Part shown: positions 7,978-13,552 of the stretch, one piece after another
Layout of the letters: the number at the start of each line of letters is the position of its first letter
How positions within the stretch are numbered: the first letter of the stretch is position 1
Origin: an uncultured Chloroflexota bacterium
Lineage (GTDB): Bacteria > Chloroflexota > Anaerolineae > Aggregatilineales > Phototrophicaceae
Length of the DNA stretch: 13,552 bases
NCBI GenBank assembly: GCA_937942935.1
Contig: CALDGT010000210.1
Span: 1-13,552, forward strand
Direction of reading: 5' to 3'
Translations under genes and position numbers: made by a program
Notes under the pieces: generated by a model
The model's database searches: none
What the model was told of the DNA's origin: nothing
What the model saw: the letters and a program-made list of their open reading frames with translations, nothing else

Positions 7978-8886
7978 ATGCGTATTGGGATGGTTGGATT
8001 AGGTAAAATGGGCGGTAATATGACCCAACGCTTGCTCAAAGGTGGGCATGAAGTGGTGGTCACAGATTTGAATCCACAGTTTGTTCAAAATGGTGTGGCT
8101 ATGGGTGCGATTGGTGTAAATAATTTGGTGGATATGATTCAAAATTTGCCCAGTCCGCGTGTTGTCTGGGTGATGATACCCGCAGGCGACCCCACCGAAA
8201 AGACCATTTTTCAGATTGCCGATTTATTAGACTCTGGCGACATCATCATAGATGGTGGTAATTCTAATTATAAAGATTCGGTACGGCGTGGGCAGATGCT
8301 TTTGGCGCGTGAGATTCATTTTGTGGATGTCGGGACGAGTGGTGGGGTGTGGGGTTTGGAAAATGGCTATAGCCTGATGATTGGTGGTGATGAATCGGTT
8401 GTTGAATCACTCCGCCCCATTTTTGAAACACTCGCTCCTGCGCCGAATTTGGGGTGGGGGCGTGTTGGTGCGGTGGGAAGTGGGCATTTTGTGAAGATGA
8501 TTCATAATGGGATTGAGTATGGCATGATGCAAGCCTTTGCAGAAGGGTTTGCCATTATGCAGGCAAAGATTGATTTTGACTTGAACATGGGCGAAATTGC
8601 CCAAATTTGGCAACATGGCAGTGTGGTGAGGTCTTGGTTACTCGACCTGATTGCTGATGCACTGCTCCAAGACCAAACATTAGATGACATTGCCGCTTTT
8701 GTGCCTGATAGTGGGGAAGGGCGTTGGACAGTGTTTGAGGCTATAGACCTCAATGTATCTGCACCCATCATCACGCTCGCATTAGAACGGCGGATTCGTT
8801 CCCGCGAAAATGCACCCTATGCGGATAAACTTCTCTCTGTGATGCGGAATCAATTTGGGGGGCATAGCATCAAAAAACAGGATTAA
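7978..8886 (+). CDS. gnd: 6-Phosphogluconate dehydrogenase, decarboxylating, short NAD-type
   Basis: Oxidises and decarboxylates 6-phosphogluconate to ribulose 5-phosphate. The 302-residue length is that of the short, often NAD-linked class (GntZ/YqeC-like) rather than the ~470-residue NADP enzyme. The Rossmann motif GLGKMG is at 7-12. D30 at the end of the second strand (VVTDLNP) favours NAD over NADP, because an acidic residue there repels the 2'-phosphate. Substrate motifs follow: IDGGNSNYKDS (91-101), VGTSGGVWG (118-126), and the catalytic Lys and Asn in FVKMIHNGIEYG (K173, N177). The start follows GAGGAG with a 7-nt gap. Co-transcribed with the beta-glucosidase and divergent from the gluconokinase that would supply its substrate. 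The 110 bp downstream hold no clear terminator. Confidence 0.95.
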   Translation: MRIGMVGLGKMGGNMTQRLLKGGHEVVVTDLNPQFVQNGVAMGAIGVNNLVDMIQNLPSPRVVWVMIPAGDPTEKTIFQIADLLDSGDIIIDGGNSNYKDSVRRGQMLLAREIHFVDVGTSGGVWGLENGYSLMIGGDESVVESLRPIFETLAPAPNLGWGRVGAVGSGHFVKMIHNGIEYGMMQAFAEGFAIMQAKIDFDLNMGEIAQIWQHGSVVRSWLLDLIADALLQDQTLDDIAAFVPDSGEGRWTVFEAIDLNVSAPIITLALERRIRSRENAPYADKLLSVMRNQFGGHSIKKQD

Positions 8887-8922
8887 GTTGTACATGATTT
8901 GTAGGTAACTTTGTTCTAAAAC

Positions 8923-8968
8923 TTATCTTGTGTGAAAGTCTGTGCTAATATCGCGCTTCACCTATAAT
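8923..8968 (+). promoter_or_regulatory. Candidate promoter(s) of the four-gene unknown cassette
   Basis: The best element is an extended -10, TGTGCTAATAT (hexamer TAATAT, 8946-8951), with a poor -35 TTATCT (8923-8928) at 17 nt. A second -10 matching TATAAT (8963-8968) lacks a recognisable -35. Both fall within the 110-bp gap after gnd and give leaders of about 25-40 nt before the ATG at 8997. The string TGTGCTAAT is also the extended -10 of the uvrA2 promoter. Confidence 0.5.
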
Positions 8969-8996
8969 CATAATCATCATAACCTAGGAGCAGTAT

Positions 8997-9962
8997 ATGG
9001 CAAAACAGGTGATTATCTCAGATAGTATAGAGCAGGTGTGGTCATTGAAAGATGAACTACCTGCTTCGGTATCATTAGAAGCCACAGACATCACACACGA
9101 AGATTTGAACACCTTAGCGCAATTCATCCAAGCGCATGGGGCATGTTTATCATCACTCAATGCGTCATTACAAGATTCTGTCAAACCATATCATCATGAT
9201 TGGCAAGTTATCAACTTTATCGAAATGTGTCCAAACCTGACCTCACTCACATTAGGGCTGATAGATGTGAATGATAGTGTGTTGTTGCACCCCTCTATTC
9301 AAAATTTGACCCTGAATGGTTTGCATATTCATGCCGATAATCATATCCACATCAAACCCGCCTTAGAACGCGCTATGTTGGAAGATGTGAACGTGTTCTT
9401 AAAAGATACAGCAGAAAATGCGGACTGGGCGCGGAATCCTGCGATATTTGCGGAATCCCCAAATTTGAAGGCATTTGAATATTATTTGGACGAAGATTAT
9501 GCTGAATCTGCGCCCGATAAATTTTATTTTGAAAATTGTCCACAACTGGAATCGGTGGTTTTATGTATTCACGGGGGTGGGTGGGATGTACAACTGAAGG
9601 GGTTATTCCCTAAATTGGAATTTGGCGCATGTAGTCGGCGGTTTGGGTTTCATGGGATAGATGTGAGTGGTGTTGCTGATGGCAGTCATCCGAGCCTCAT
9701 CAAATTGCGCGATGGGGATGGGCATTTGAATGGTGAAGTGATTGTATTCCTCCATCCCACACGGCATTTTGTGGTTGAAAAAGCCAAACAAGCGGTGCGT
9801 TTGCTCGGTGGCACAATCGCAGAAAACCCAGATGACCCGGATGTCACCATGATTGTGATTGGCGATGAAGCCTATAAAACATGGGACGAAACACCATACG
9901 AACACTTAGAAATTGTGCGCGAATCTGAATTTAAGAATGCAGACATTGAAGCATGGTATTAA
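8997..9962 (+). CDS. Uncharacterised leucine-rich protein with a BRCT-like C-terminus
   Basis: I do not recognise a named family. The 321-residue protein has no signal peptide or membrane segment and is acidic. Residues 75-135 and 155-210 show irregular leucine-rich periodicity (CPNLTSLTL, PSIQNLTLNGL, SPNLKAF, CPQLESVVL), as in degenerate LRR proteins used for binding partners. Residues 244-300 differ: a short strand (EVIVFL), a helix with Ala spacing ending in LLGG, then a strand-rich VTMIVIGDEAY. This order and the double Gly resemble a BRCT domain, where the Gly pair follows the first helix and a 'vvG' strand comes next. That resemblance is by eye only. AGGAG lies 6 nt before the ATG. It is first of four closely spaced genes; the next starts 15 bp after its stop. 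A recognition or scaffold role is the most that can be inferred. Confidence 0.8.
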   Translation: MAKQVIISDSIEQVWSLKDELPASVSLEATDITHEDLNTLAQFIQAHGACLSSLNASLQDSVKPYHHDWQVINFIEMCPNLTSLTLGLIDVNDSVLLHPSIQNLTLNGLHIHADNHIHIKPALERAMLEDVNVFLKDTAENADWARNPAIFAESPNLKAFEYYLDEDYAESAPDKFYFENCPQLESVVLCIHGGGWDVQLKGLFPKLEFGACSRRFGFHGIDVSGVADGSHPSLIKLRDGDGHLNGEVIVFLHPTRHFVVEKAKQAVRLLGGTIAENPDDPDVTMIVIGDEAYKTWDETPYEHLEIVRESEFKNADIEAWY

Positions 9963-9977
9963 AGCGAGGGAATAACG

Positions 9978-11408
9978 ATGAACCAACCAGAAATATTTGA
10001 AGGTGTTCCATTAGGGGATGATTTAGACGAAATTATTTTTACCCAACTCAAAACAGGCAAATATGGGCGCTTTGCGACCCATGTCCAAACGGCAGATGCA
10101 CCCGATATGACCAATGGGGATTGGGTAAAACGCGCCTTGAAAGCGACCTCACCTGATACCCAATTACGGATTTTATACGCATTGGAAAAAGCCATCATTC
10201 ATGATGATATGAAAATCCGCGCCGAAGCATTGGTGATATTTCCATTAGACCGTGTTAGCCTTAATCATCTCATTCATACTGTGGTAACGAATTTAGATAA
10301 ATTTACGCGTGTGCGACATGATTTTGACCCGAATGACCGATTCACACGCGGGATAGATTTTGTGATAACGATTGCCAAGCAACCGCGTGTTCCACCTGCT
10401 TTATTACTCAATTATTTCCGTGAATTGTTAGCGCACCCCGATTTTGTAGGGCGTGCTTTGCCTGTTGTTGCCAAAATGCGCCCCGACTGGCTTGCGAAAA
10501 AAGCAGAATCCTATTTAGGGACGAAGGTTAATGCAGATGGTGGTCGTTGGGATGTGGTGGTGCAAAATTGCAAAGACCCCGAAATTTTAACCACCATGAT
10601 AAAAAATCTCCAAACAGCTACACCCGAATCACTCGAAAAATTGCGTCAAGCCATTCAAAAATACATCGTCAATGAGCCATATCGTGAAGATTTAGTCCAT
10701 TATGATGCAGAACGAGAAGCACTCTTGGCATTGATTAGCCAAAGAGAACGCAAAATGGCGACTTTTCAAGATATACAAAGTCATCTGAATCAAGCGCGGA
10801 CTACAGGTGATTTAACACCTGTGATTAACGGGTTAAAATCGCTATTTGGCGTGGATGATATACATCCCTCTGTGGTGAATTATCTGGAACAAGTAAGACT
10901 CGATGCTGTCCCAAATAAACCTTTTCATAATACCCAATGGGGAGAATTAGCCAAGCATTGCCTGACCTATAAAGCGATATTCGGCGAAAAATTATTCGCA
11001 GAAGTAGATGATTATTTCCCTGCCATCCTTATCGCAGGGTCATTTGCCAGTTTTGGATTTTATGTGATGGTGGAATCGGGCGCTGTAGTCGTCATGAATA
11101 GTGATTCTGCGGTCGAAATTGGGAGCGATTTATACGAAGGGGATTTATCAACATTTCACGAAGCCCTGTTAGCCGATTATAGCGCCTTCAATATTGACCA
11201 CTTCCTCACCATCAAACGTGCATTTGCCGATACACCTGATGAAGATTTTTCTGATTTAGACCCCAAAGAATTTTTCACCAAATTAGCAGGCGCATTGAGG
11301 TGGGATTTGAAAAAATTGTATGATAATCGCTACCACTCGGCATTCGATTGGATGTTGGATATTACTGAAGAAAATGATGACCTTTTGCAATCATTGGCAG
11401 AATCTTAG
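9978..11408 (+). CDS. Uncharacterised helical protein fused to the domain of the next gene
   Basis: This 476-residue protein has no recognised family, signal peptide or membrane segment. Residues 1-259 look all-helical, with repeated amphipathic helices around 45-200 suggestive of HEAT-like repeats. Residues 260-476 are a clear paralogue of the following gene: shared blocks include TGD..PVI.GLK, DAVPN.PF, YFPAI.IAGS, IKRAFAD.PD, LDPK.FFTKL.GAL and HSAF.WM, with nearly half of positions identical by eye. The homology begins exactly at an internal Met (codon at 10755-10757), preceded by a purine-rich AAAGAGAA, so the protein looks like two genes joined in frame. A separate short product from the internal start is possible. 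The YFPAI...G.VVVM.SD strand pattern faintly recalls SUKH (SMI1/KNR4) proteins, but this is weak. The main start follows GAGGG with a 7-nt gap. Confidence 0.82.
   Translation: MNQPEIFEGVPLGDDLDEIIFTQLKTGKYGRFATHVQTADAPDMTNGDWVKRALKATSPDTQLRILYALEKAIIHDDMKIRAEALVIFPLDRVSLNHLIHTVVTNLDKFTRVRHDFDPNDRFTRGIDFVITIAKQPRVPPALLLNYFRELLAHPDFVGRALPVVAKMRPDWLAKKAESYLGTKVNADGGRWDVVVQNCKDPEILTTMIKNLQTATPESLEKLRQAIQKYIVNEPYREDLVHYDAEREALLALISQRERKMATFQDIQSHLNQARTTGDLTPVINGLKSLFGVDDIHPSVVNYLEQVRLDAVPNKPFHNTQWGELAKHCLTYKAIFGEKLFAEVDDYFPAILIAGSFASFGFYVMVESGAVVVMNSDSAVEIGSDLYEGDLSTFHEALLADYSAFNIDHFLTIKRAFADTPDEDFSDLDPKEFFTKLAGALRWDLKKLYDNRYHSAFDWMLDITEENDDLLQSLAES
11209..11232 (+). repeat. 24-bp exact repeat, copy 1 (in the fused gene)
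   Basis: An exact 24-bp match to 11890-11913, encoding the IKRAFAD core in both paralogues. Flanking DNA is clearly more diverged, so either the codons are under strong constraint or there has been local gene conversion. Confidence 0.85.
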
Positions 11409-11413
11409 TCGCA

Positions 11414-11418
11414 AAGGA
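11414..11418 (+). promoter_or_regulatory. Ribosome binding site deciding the start at 11427
   Basis: AAGGA overlaps the first possible ATG (11418) and sits 8 nt before the second (11427). The spacing favours the second. Confidence 0.7.
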
Positions 11419-11426
11419 TGATAAAC

Positions 11427-12101
11427 ATGGTAAAAACACCAGAAGAATTGCAAGCCTGTTTTGACCAAACCTTAGAAACAGGGGATTTTGCCCCTGTGAT
11501 AGCGGGTCTAAAAGAATTGACCGGTATCAAAGCCGTTCATCAAGATGCACTCAATTATTTTGAGCAATTACGCATTGATGCTGTGCCAAATCAACCATTT
11601 TATATCACCAAATGGGCAGAATTGGGCAAGCATTGTTACACCTACTACAAATTGTTTCGGCTTCGAGATGCCAACAAAGAGCCGATTGAGGGGTATTTTC
11701 CTGCCATTAACATCGCAGGCTCAACGGGCAGTCTGGAATTTTTTCTGATGCTCGAAACGGGTAAAGTGGTGGTGATGCACAGCGATGAAATGACCGAAAT
11801 TGCCGATGATTTGTTTCGGGGCAGTCGTTCCCGTCTGAGCAAAGATATTACTTCTAAACAGGCAGTTTACTCTGCATCTCAATTTCTTGCCATCAAACGT
11901 GCATTTGCCGATATACCCGACCAAGACTTGAAAAAACTAGACCCCAAACAATTTTTCACGAAGTTGGTGGGTGCTTTGGGATGGGGAATGAAGTATTTTT
12001 ATGCTTATCGCAATCATTCGGCTTTTGAGTGGATGTATAATATCTCTGAGGTACATAGTGATGTGCTGAAAGGATTAGCGGAAAATTCAAATGGAGATTA
12101 A
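11427..12101 (+). CDS. Uncharacterised protein, stand-alone paralogue of the preceding C-terminal domain
   Basis: A soluble protein of 224 residues, with no signal or membrane segment, homologous along its length to residues 260-476 of the upstream gene. The visible plan is N-terminal helices (to about residue 80), a strand-rich centre with YFPAINIAGS and a GKVVVMHSD hairpin, then a helical end with LDPKQFFTKL, YRNHSAFEWM and LAEN. It carries about five extra residues before the YFPAI block. An ATG at 11418 overlaps the ribosome site AAGGA (11414-11418), so the ATG at 11427, 8 nt beyond it, is chosen; the longer form would add only three residues. Function unknown. A remote tie to SUKH-type immunity proteins is conceivable, because such genes often occur as tandem paralogues, but no diagnostic motif is visible. 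It lies in the same transcription unit as its neighbours. Confidence 0.82.
   Translation: MVKTPEELQACFDQTLETGDFAPVIAGLKELTGIKAVHQDALNYFEQLRIDAVPNQPFYITKWAELGKHCYTYYKLFRLRDANKEPIEGYFPAINIAGSTGSLEFFLMLETGKVVVMHSDEMTEIADDLFRGSRSRLSKDITSKQAVYSASQFLAIKRAFADIPDQDLKKLDPKQFFTKLVGALGWGMKYFYAYRNHSAFEWMYNISEVHSDVLKGLAENSNGD
11890..11913 (+). repeat. 24-bp exact repeat, copy 2 (in the stand-alone paralogue)
   Basis: Identical to 11209-11232 and at the aligned place in the second paralogue, 681 bp downstream. Confidence 0.85.
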
Positions 12102-12104
12102 CCG

Positions 12105-12485
12105 ATGCAAAATATAACCTTCATGAAAACAGGTCGTGAAATTAAAATAGCAATTGCCAAGCGACGCACTCAACTTGAAGAACGTTTAGCACAACGTAAT
12201 GAAACATTAGATGAATTTTTGAGTAATCCTAAAAAAGTGCGTTCTTATGTTATCCGAGCCAGTATCAATGAATATTCTGGGCATGGTCGCGGGGTTGGAT
12301 ATATTTTGTATGGCAAAGATGATATTTCTAGCGAAGAACGACGCGAGATAGACCAACTTTGCCAACGGATTTCGGAAATTGAACAAGAATTATATCGTTT
12401 AGCGTATATCACGACACACTTAGACGATGACAAAACATTTGAATTAGGGTTTAATGATTTAATCGGTTATGGTTTTGAACCCTAA
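12105..12485 (+). CDS. Small uncharacterised charged helical protein
   Basis: A 126-residue protein with no recognised family. Two long charged helices are evident, about residues 11-40 (Lys/Arg/Glu rich, RRTQLEERLAQR) and 75-105 (SSEERREIDQL...EIEQELYRL). Their heptad-like spacing suggests a coiled-coil hairpin. Between them lies a Gly-rich stretch, SGHGRGVGYILYG (58-70), and the end is FELGFNDLIGYGF. No membrane segment. GGAG lies 8 nt before the ATG, and the start is only 3 nt after the stop of the previous gene, so translation is probably coupled and it belongs to the four-gene unit. A Met at residue 7 lacks a ribosome site. The stop overlaps that of the convergent gene on the other strand. 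An adaptor or partner of the cassette's other proteins is a guess from context. Confidence 0.75.
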   Translation: MQNITFMKTGREIKIAIAKRRTQLEERLAQRNETLDEFLSNPKKVRSYVIRASINEYSGHGRGVGYILYGKDDISSEERREIDQLCQRISEIEQELYRLAYITTHLDDDKTFELGFNDLIGYGFEP

Positions 12486-13042
12486 TCCCGTCGTGCAATC
12501 CCCAAAGGTGTGGGCAGTTTATCGAGGCTTTGCATATTTTTTTCTAGGTGATATGCCGATATGCCGTCCTCACCTTTGGTCTCTGCCCATCGAATCAATG
12601 TATCACGATGCCCCACAAAATCATATAACGGGACAGCAAACCCGCAGGATGTTTGCACCAATTGAACATCCACCACGATAAATTGGCGTGCGCCGGGGTG
12701 CATCGTGAATTTGGGCGCGAGTTCATCCCATTCGGGCGTGTTGGGCAATACAGTATGACCCTGCCCAAACAGGCGCATGATGCGTGGTGCGCCCTCAAAT
12801 GCACAAAACATCAGGGTAATGCGCCCATTTTCATGAATATGGGCAGATGTTTCGTTGCCACTGCCCGTCAAATCTAAATAAGCCACTTTTAACGGGTTCA
12901 AAATACGCAAACAATCTAACCCCTTTGGCGATACATTCACATGCCCTTCGCCCGATAATGGGGCGCTGGCGACAAAAAACAGGTGTTGTTTGCGGATAAA
13001 TTCATCTAGCTCAGGTGTGATATTCTCATAATACTTTGCCAT
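12482..13042 (-). CDS. Pyridoxamine 5'-phosphate oxidase-family (split-barrel FMN-binding) protein
   Basis: A 186-residue member of the split-barrel flavin-binding superfamily, in the subgroup that typically opens with MAK.....ITPEL and continues with FFVASAPL, HVNVSPKGLD, YLDLTGSGNET, ITLMFCAFEG and FVGHRDT. These motifs are all present in order. Homologues bind FMN or a related deazaflavin, but the substrate is not known for this subgroup; it is not the vitamin B6 enzyme PdxH. The frame stays open to an ATG at 13123. The start at 13042 is preferred because it gives the family N-terminus and has GGAGAGGG (complement of 13053-13060) 10 nt upstream, whereas the 27 extra residues look non-coding. 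The stop overlaps the stop of the convergent small gene by 3-4 bp, so no terminator separates them. It appears to be monocistronic. Confidence 0.88.
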   Translation of the reverse strand: MAKYYENITPELDEFIRKQHLFFVASAPLSGEGHVNVSPKGLDCLRILNPLKVAYLDLTGSGNETSAHIHENGRITLMFCAFEGAPRIMRLFGQGHTVLPNTPEWDELAPKFTMHPGARQFIVVDVQLVQTSCGFAVPLYDFVGHRDTLIRWAETKGEDGISAYHLEKNMQSLDKLPTPLGIARRD

Positions 13043-13052
13043 TGGTGTAAAT

Positions 13053-13060
13053 CCCTCTCC
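13053..13060 (-). promoter_or_regulatory. Ribosome binding site deciding the start at 13042
   Basis: Minus-strand GGAGAGGG lies 10 nt before the ATG at 13042. No comparable site precedes the longer start at 13123. Confidence 0.7.
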
Positions 13061-13075
13061 ATGTGCAAAAAACAT

Positions 13076-13109
13076 TCCCCACATCCTAACATTCTTGGGC
13101 ATGTGGGGA
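13076..13109. repeat. 9-bp inverted repeat upstream of the flavin-family gene
   Basis: TCCCCACAT (13076-13084) and ATGTGGGGA (13101-13109) are perfect inverted arms separated by 16 nt, within the 220-bp divergent gap 13043-13262. It could be an operator or a leader hairpin of the leftward gene. The rest of the gap shows no convincing -35/-10 pair on either strand. Confidence 0.5.
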
Positions 13110-13262
13110 TAGTTCCATTCCATAACAATATATTGCGTATTTATGTCGTAGGGGAATCATAGTAAATGCGTAATGCTTCCGTAGGATGTCCGATTAGCAT
13201 AATGTCATGGGGCGCGTTCTAATTAACCTTATGTTTTTTTATACATAAATAAGGAGTGCAAT

Positions 13263-13552
13263 ATGAAACGCCTCAGTTTATTTTTGATTCTATTTGTATG
13301 GATTTTGGGGGTTCACATTACGACAACTGCCCAAACGTCTAATGCCCCATTTCGGGTATATTTGGCATTTGAGGATGGTCCCACCGATGCCTATACCCCC
13401 GAAATTTTGGATATTTTGGCGCAATATGATGTCAAAGCCAGTTTTTTGATTGCAGGCGCACGCATTGAGGGGAATGAAGATATTATTCAACGCGAAGTGC
13501 GCGAAGGTCATGCTATTGTCAATCATTTATGGGTAGAAGCAGGGGTTTATGC
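13263..13552 (+). CDS. Secreted NodB-type polysaccharide deacetylase, N-terminal part (3' end outside window)
   Basis: The first 96 codons are present and the frame runs off the right edge. Residues 1-24 form a Sec signal peptide (basic start MKR, hydrophobic core, TTA before the likely cleavage). From residue 31 the sequence follows the NodB fold: VYLAFEDGPTD (32-42), YTPEILDILAQYDVKASFLIAG (44-65) and GHAIVNHLWVEAG (82-94). In active enzymes the first motif is TFDDGP and the second HS/TxxxH. Here the catalytic-base Asp is Glu (E37), the metal Asp is kept (D38), the first metal His is kept (H88), and the second is Glu (E92). It may be a divergent or inactive family member acting on cell-surface glycans. 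AAGGAG (13251-13256) lies 6 nt before the ATG. Confidence 0.88.
   Translation, partial: MKRLSLFLILFVWILGVHITTTAQTSNAPFRVYLAFEDGPTDAYTPEILDILAQYDVKASFLIAGARIEGNEDIIQREVREGHAIVNHLWVEAGVY

Noticed and set aside
8887..8922. Terminator after gnd
   Set aside because: The only inverted repeats (around GTTG...GTAAC) are imperfect and short, with no clear stem plus T-run.
9603..9905. 100-codon minus-strand open frame inside the leucine-rich gene
   Set aside because: It is antisense to a gene with a good ribosome site and operon context; the product is Cys/Phe/Met-rich and shows no domain.
10700..10800. Possible frameshift or assembly error joining two genes in the 476-residue protein
   Set aside because: The frame is continuous with no stop in it and no suspicious homopolymer at the junction, so a genuine in-frame fusion is the simpler reading.
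10755..12101. Assignment of the duplicated domain to the SUKH (SMI1/KNR4) immunity family
   Set aside because: Only a vague strand pattern (Gly-Ser hairpin, then VVVM.SD) agrees; the domain is longer than usual and no diagnostic Trp/Gly motif is seen, so it is left as a hint.
8997..12485. Known antiphage defence system
   Set aside because: No nuclease, helicase, NTPase, TIR, reverse transcriptase or toxin motif is visible in the four proteins.
13043..13123. 27-residue N-terminal extension of the flavin-family protein
   Set aside because: The ATG at 13042 gives the family N-terminus and has a strong ribosome site; the extension contains an inverted repeat and lacks a ribosome site.
13217..13245. 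Sigma-70 promoter for the deacetylase gene (TTCTAA / TATACA)
   Set aside because: The -35 is poor, and the implied start would fall on the ribosome site, leaving no leader.

Overview
The window is a mid-GC bacterial chromosomal segment. It is densely packed, has Shine-Dalgarno sites in front of nearly every gene, and uses one TTG start. Nothing fixes the phylum. The mix of a class II UvrA, an FGGY gluconokinase, a short NAD-type 6-phosphogluconate dehydrogenase and a GH1 beta-glucosidase would suit a Chloroflexota-like heterotroph, but that is a low-confidence guess. I see no rRNA, tRNA, CRISPR array, transposase or phage gene. No gene-free stretch exceeds about 220 bp.

Layout. (1) 1-1786 (+): the C-terminal three quarters of a Cu+-exporting P1B ATPase (copA), cut by the left edge. 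(2) 1802-1828: a strong hairpin between convergent copA and uvrA2. (3) 1839-4148 (-): a 769-residue class II UvrA lacking the UvrB-binding insertion, with a clear sigma-70-like promoter. (4) 4270-8886: a carbohydrate divergon. Leftward are an FGGY gluconokinase and a translationally coupled UlaG-type metallo-beta-lactamase-fold hydrolase. Rightward are a GH1 beta-glucosidase and 6-phosphogluconate dehydrogenase. Together they could feed cellobiose-type sugars and gluconate into the pentose phosphate pathway, with the UlaG-type enzyme as a possible lactonase.

(5) 8997-12485 (+): a tight cassette of four genes I cannot assign. In order: a leucine-rich protein with a BRCT-like tail, an all-helical protein fused to a ~217-residue domain, a stand-alone paralogue of that same domain, and a small charged helical protein. 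Gaps are 15, 9-18 and 3 bp, so they are probably co-transcribed. This is the most likely place for an undescribed system. The clearest evidence is the fused and free copies of one domain side by side, with the fused copy starting exactly at an internal Met codon.

(6) 12482-13042 (-): a flavin-reductase-like pyridoxamine-phosphate-oxidase-family protein whose stop codon overlaps that of the cassette. (7) 13263-13552 (+): the start of a secreted NodB-type polysaccharide deacetylase, cut by the right edge, with altered catalytic motifs.
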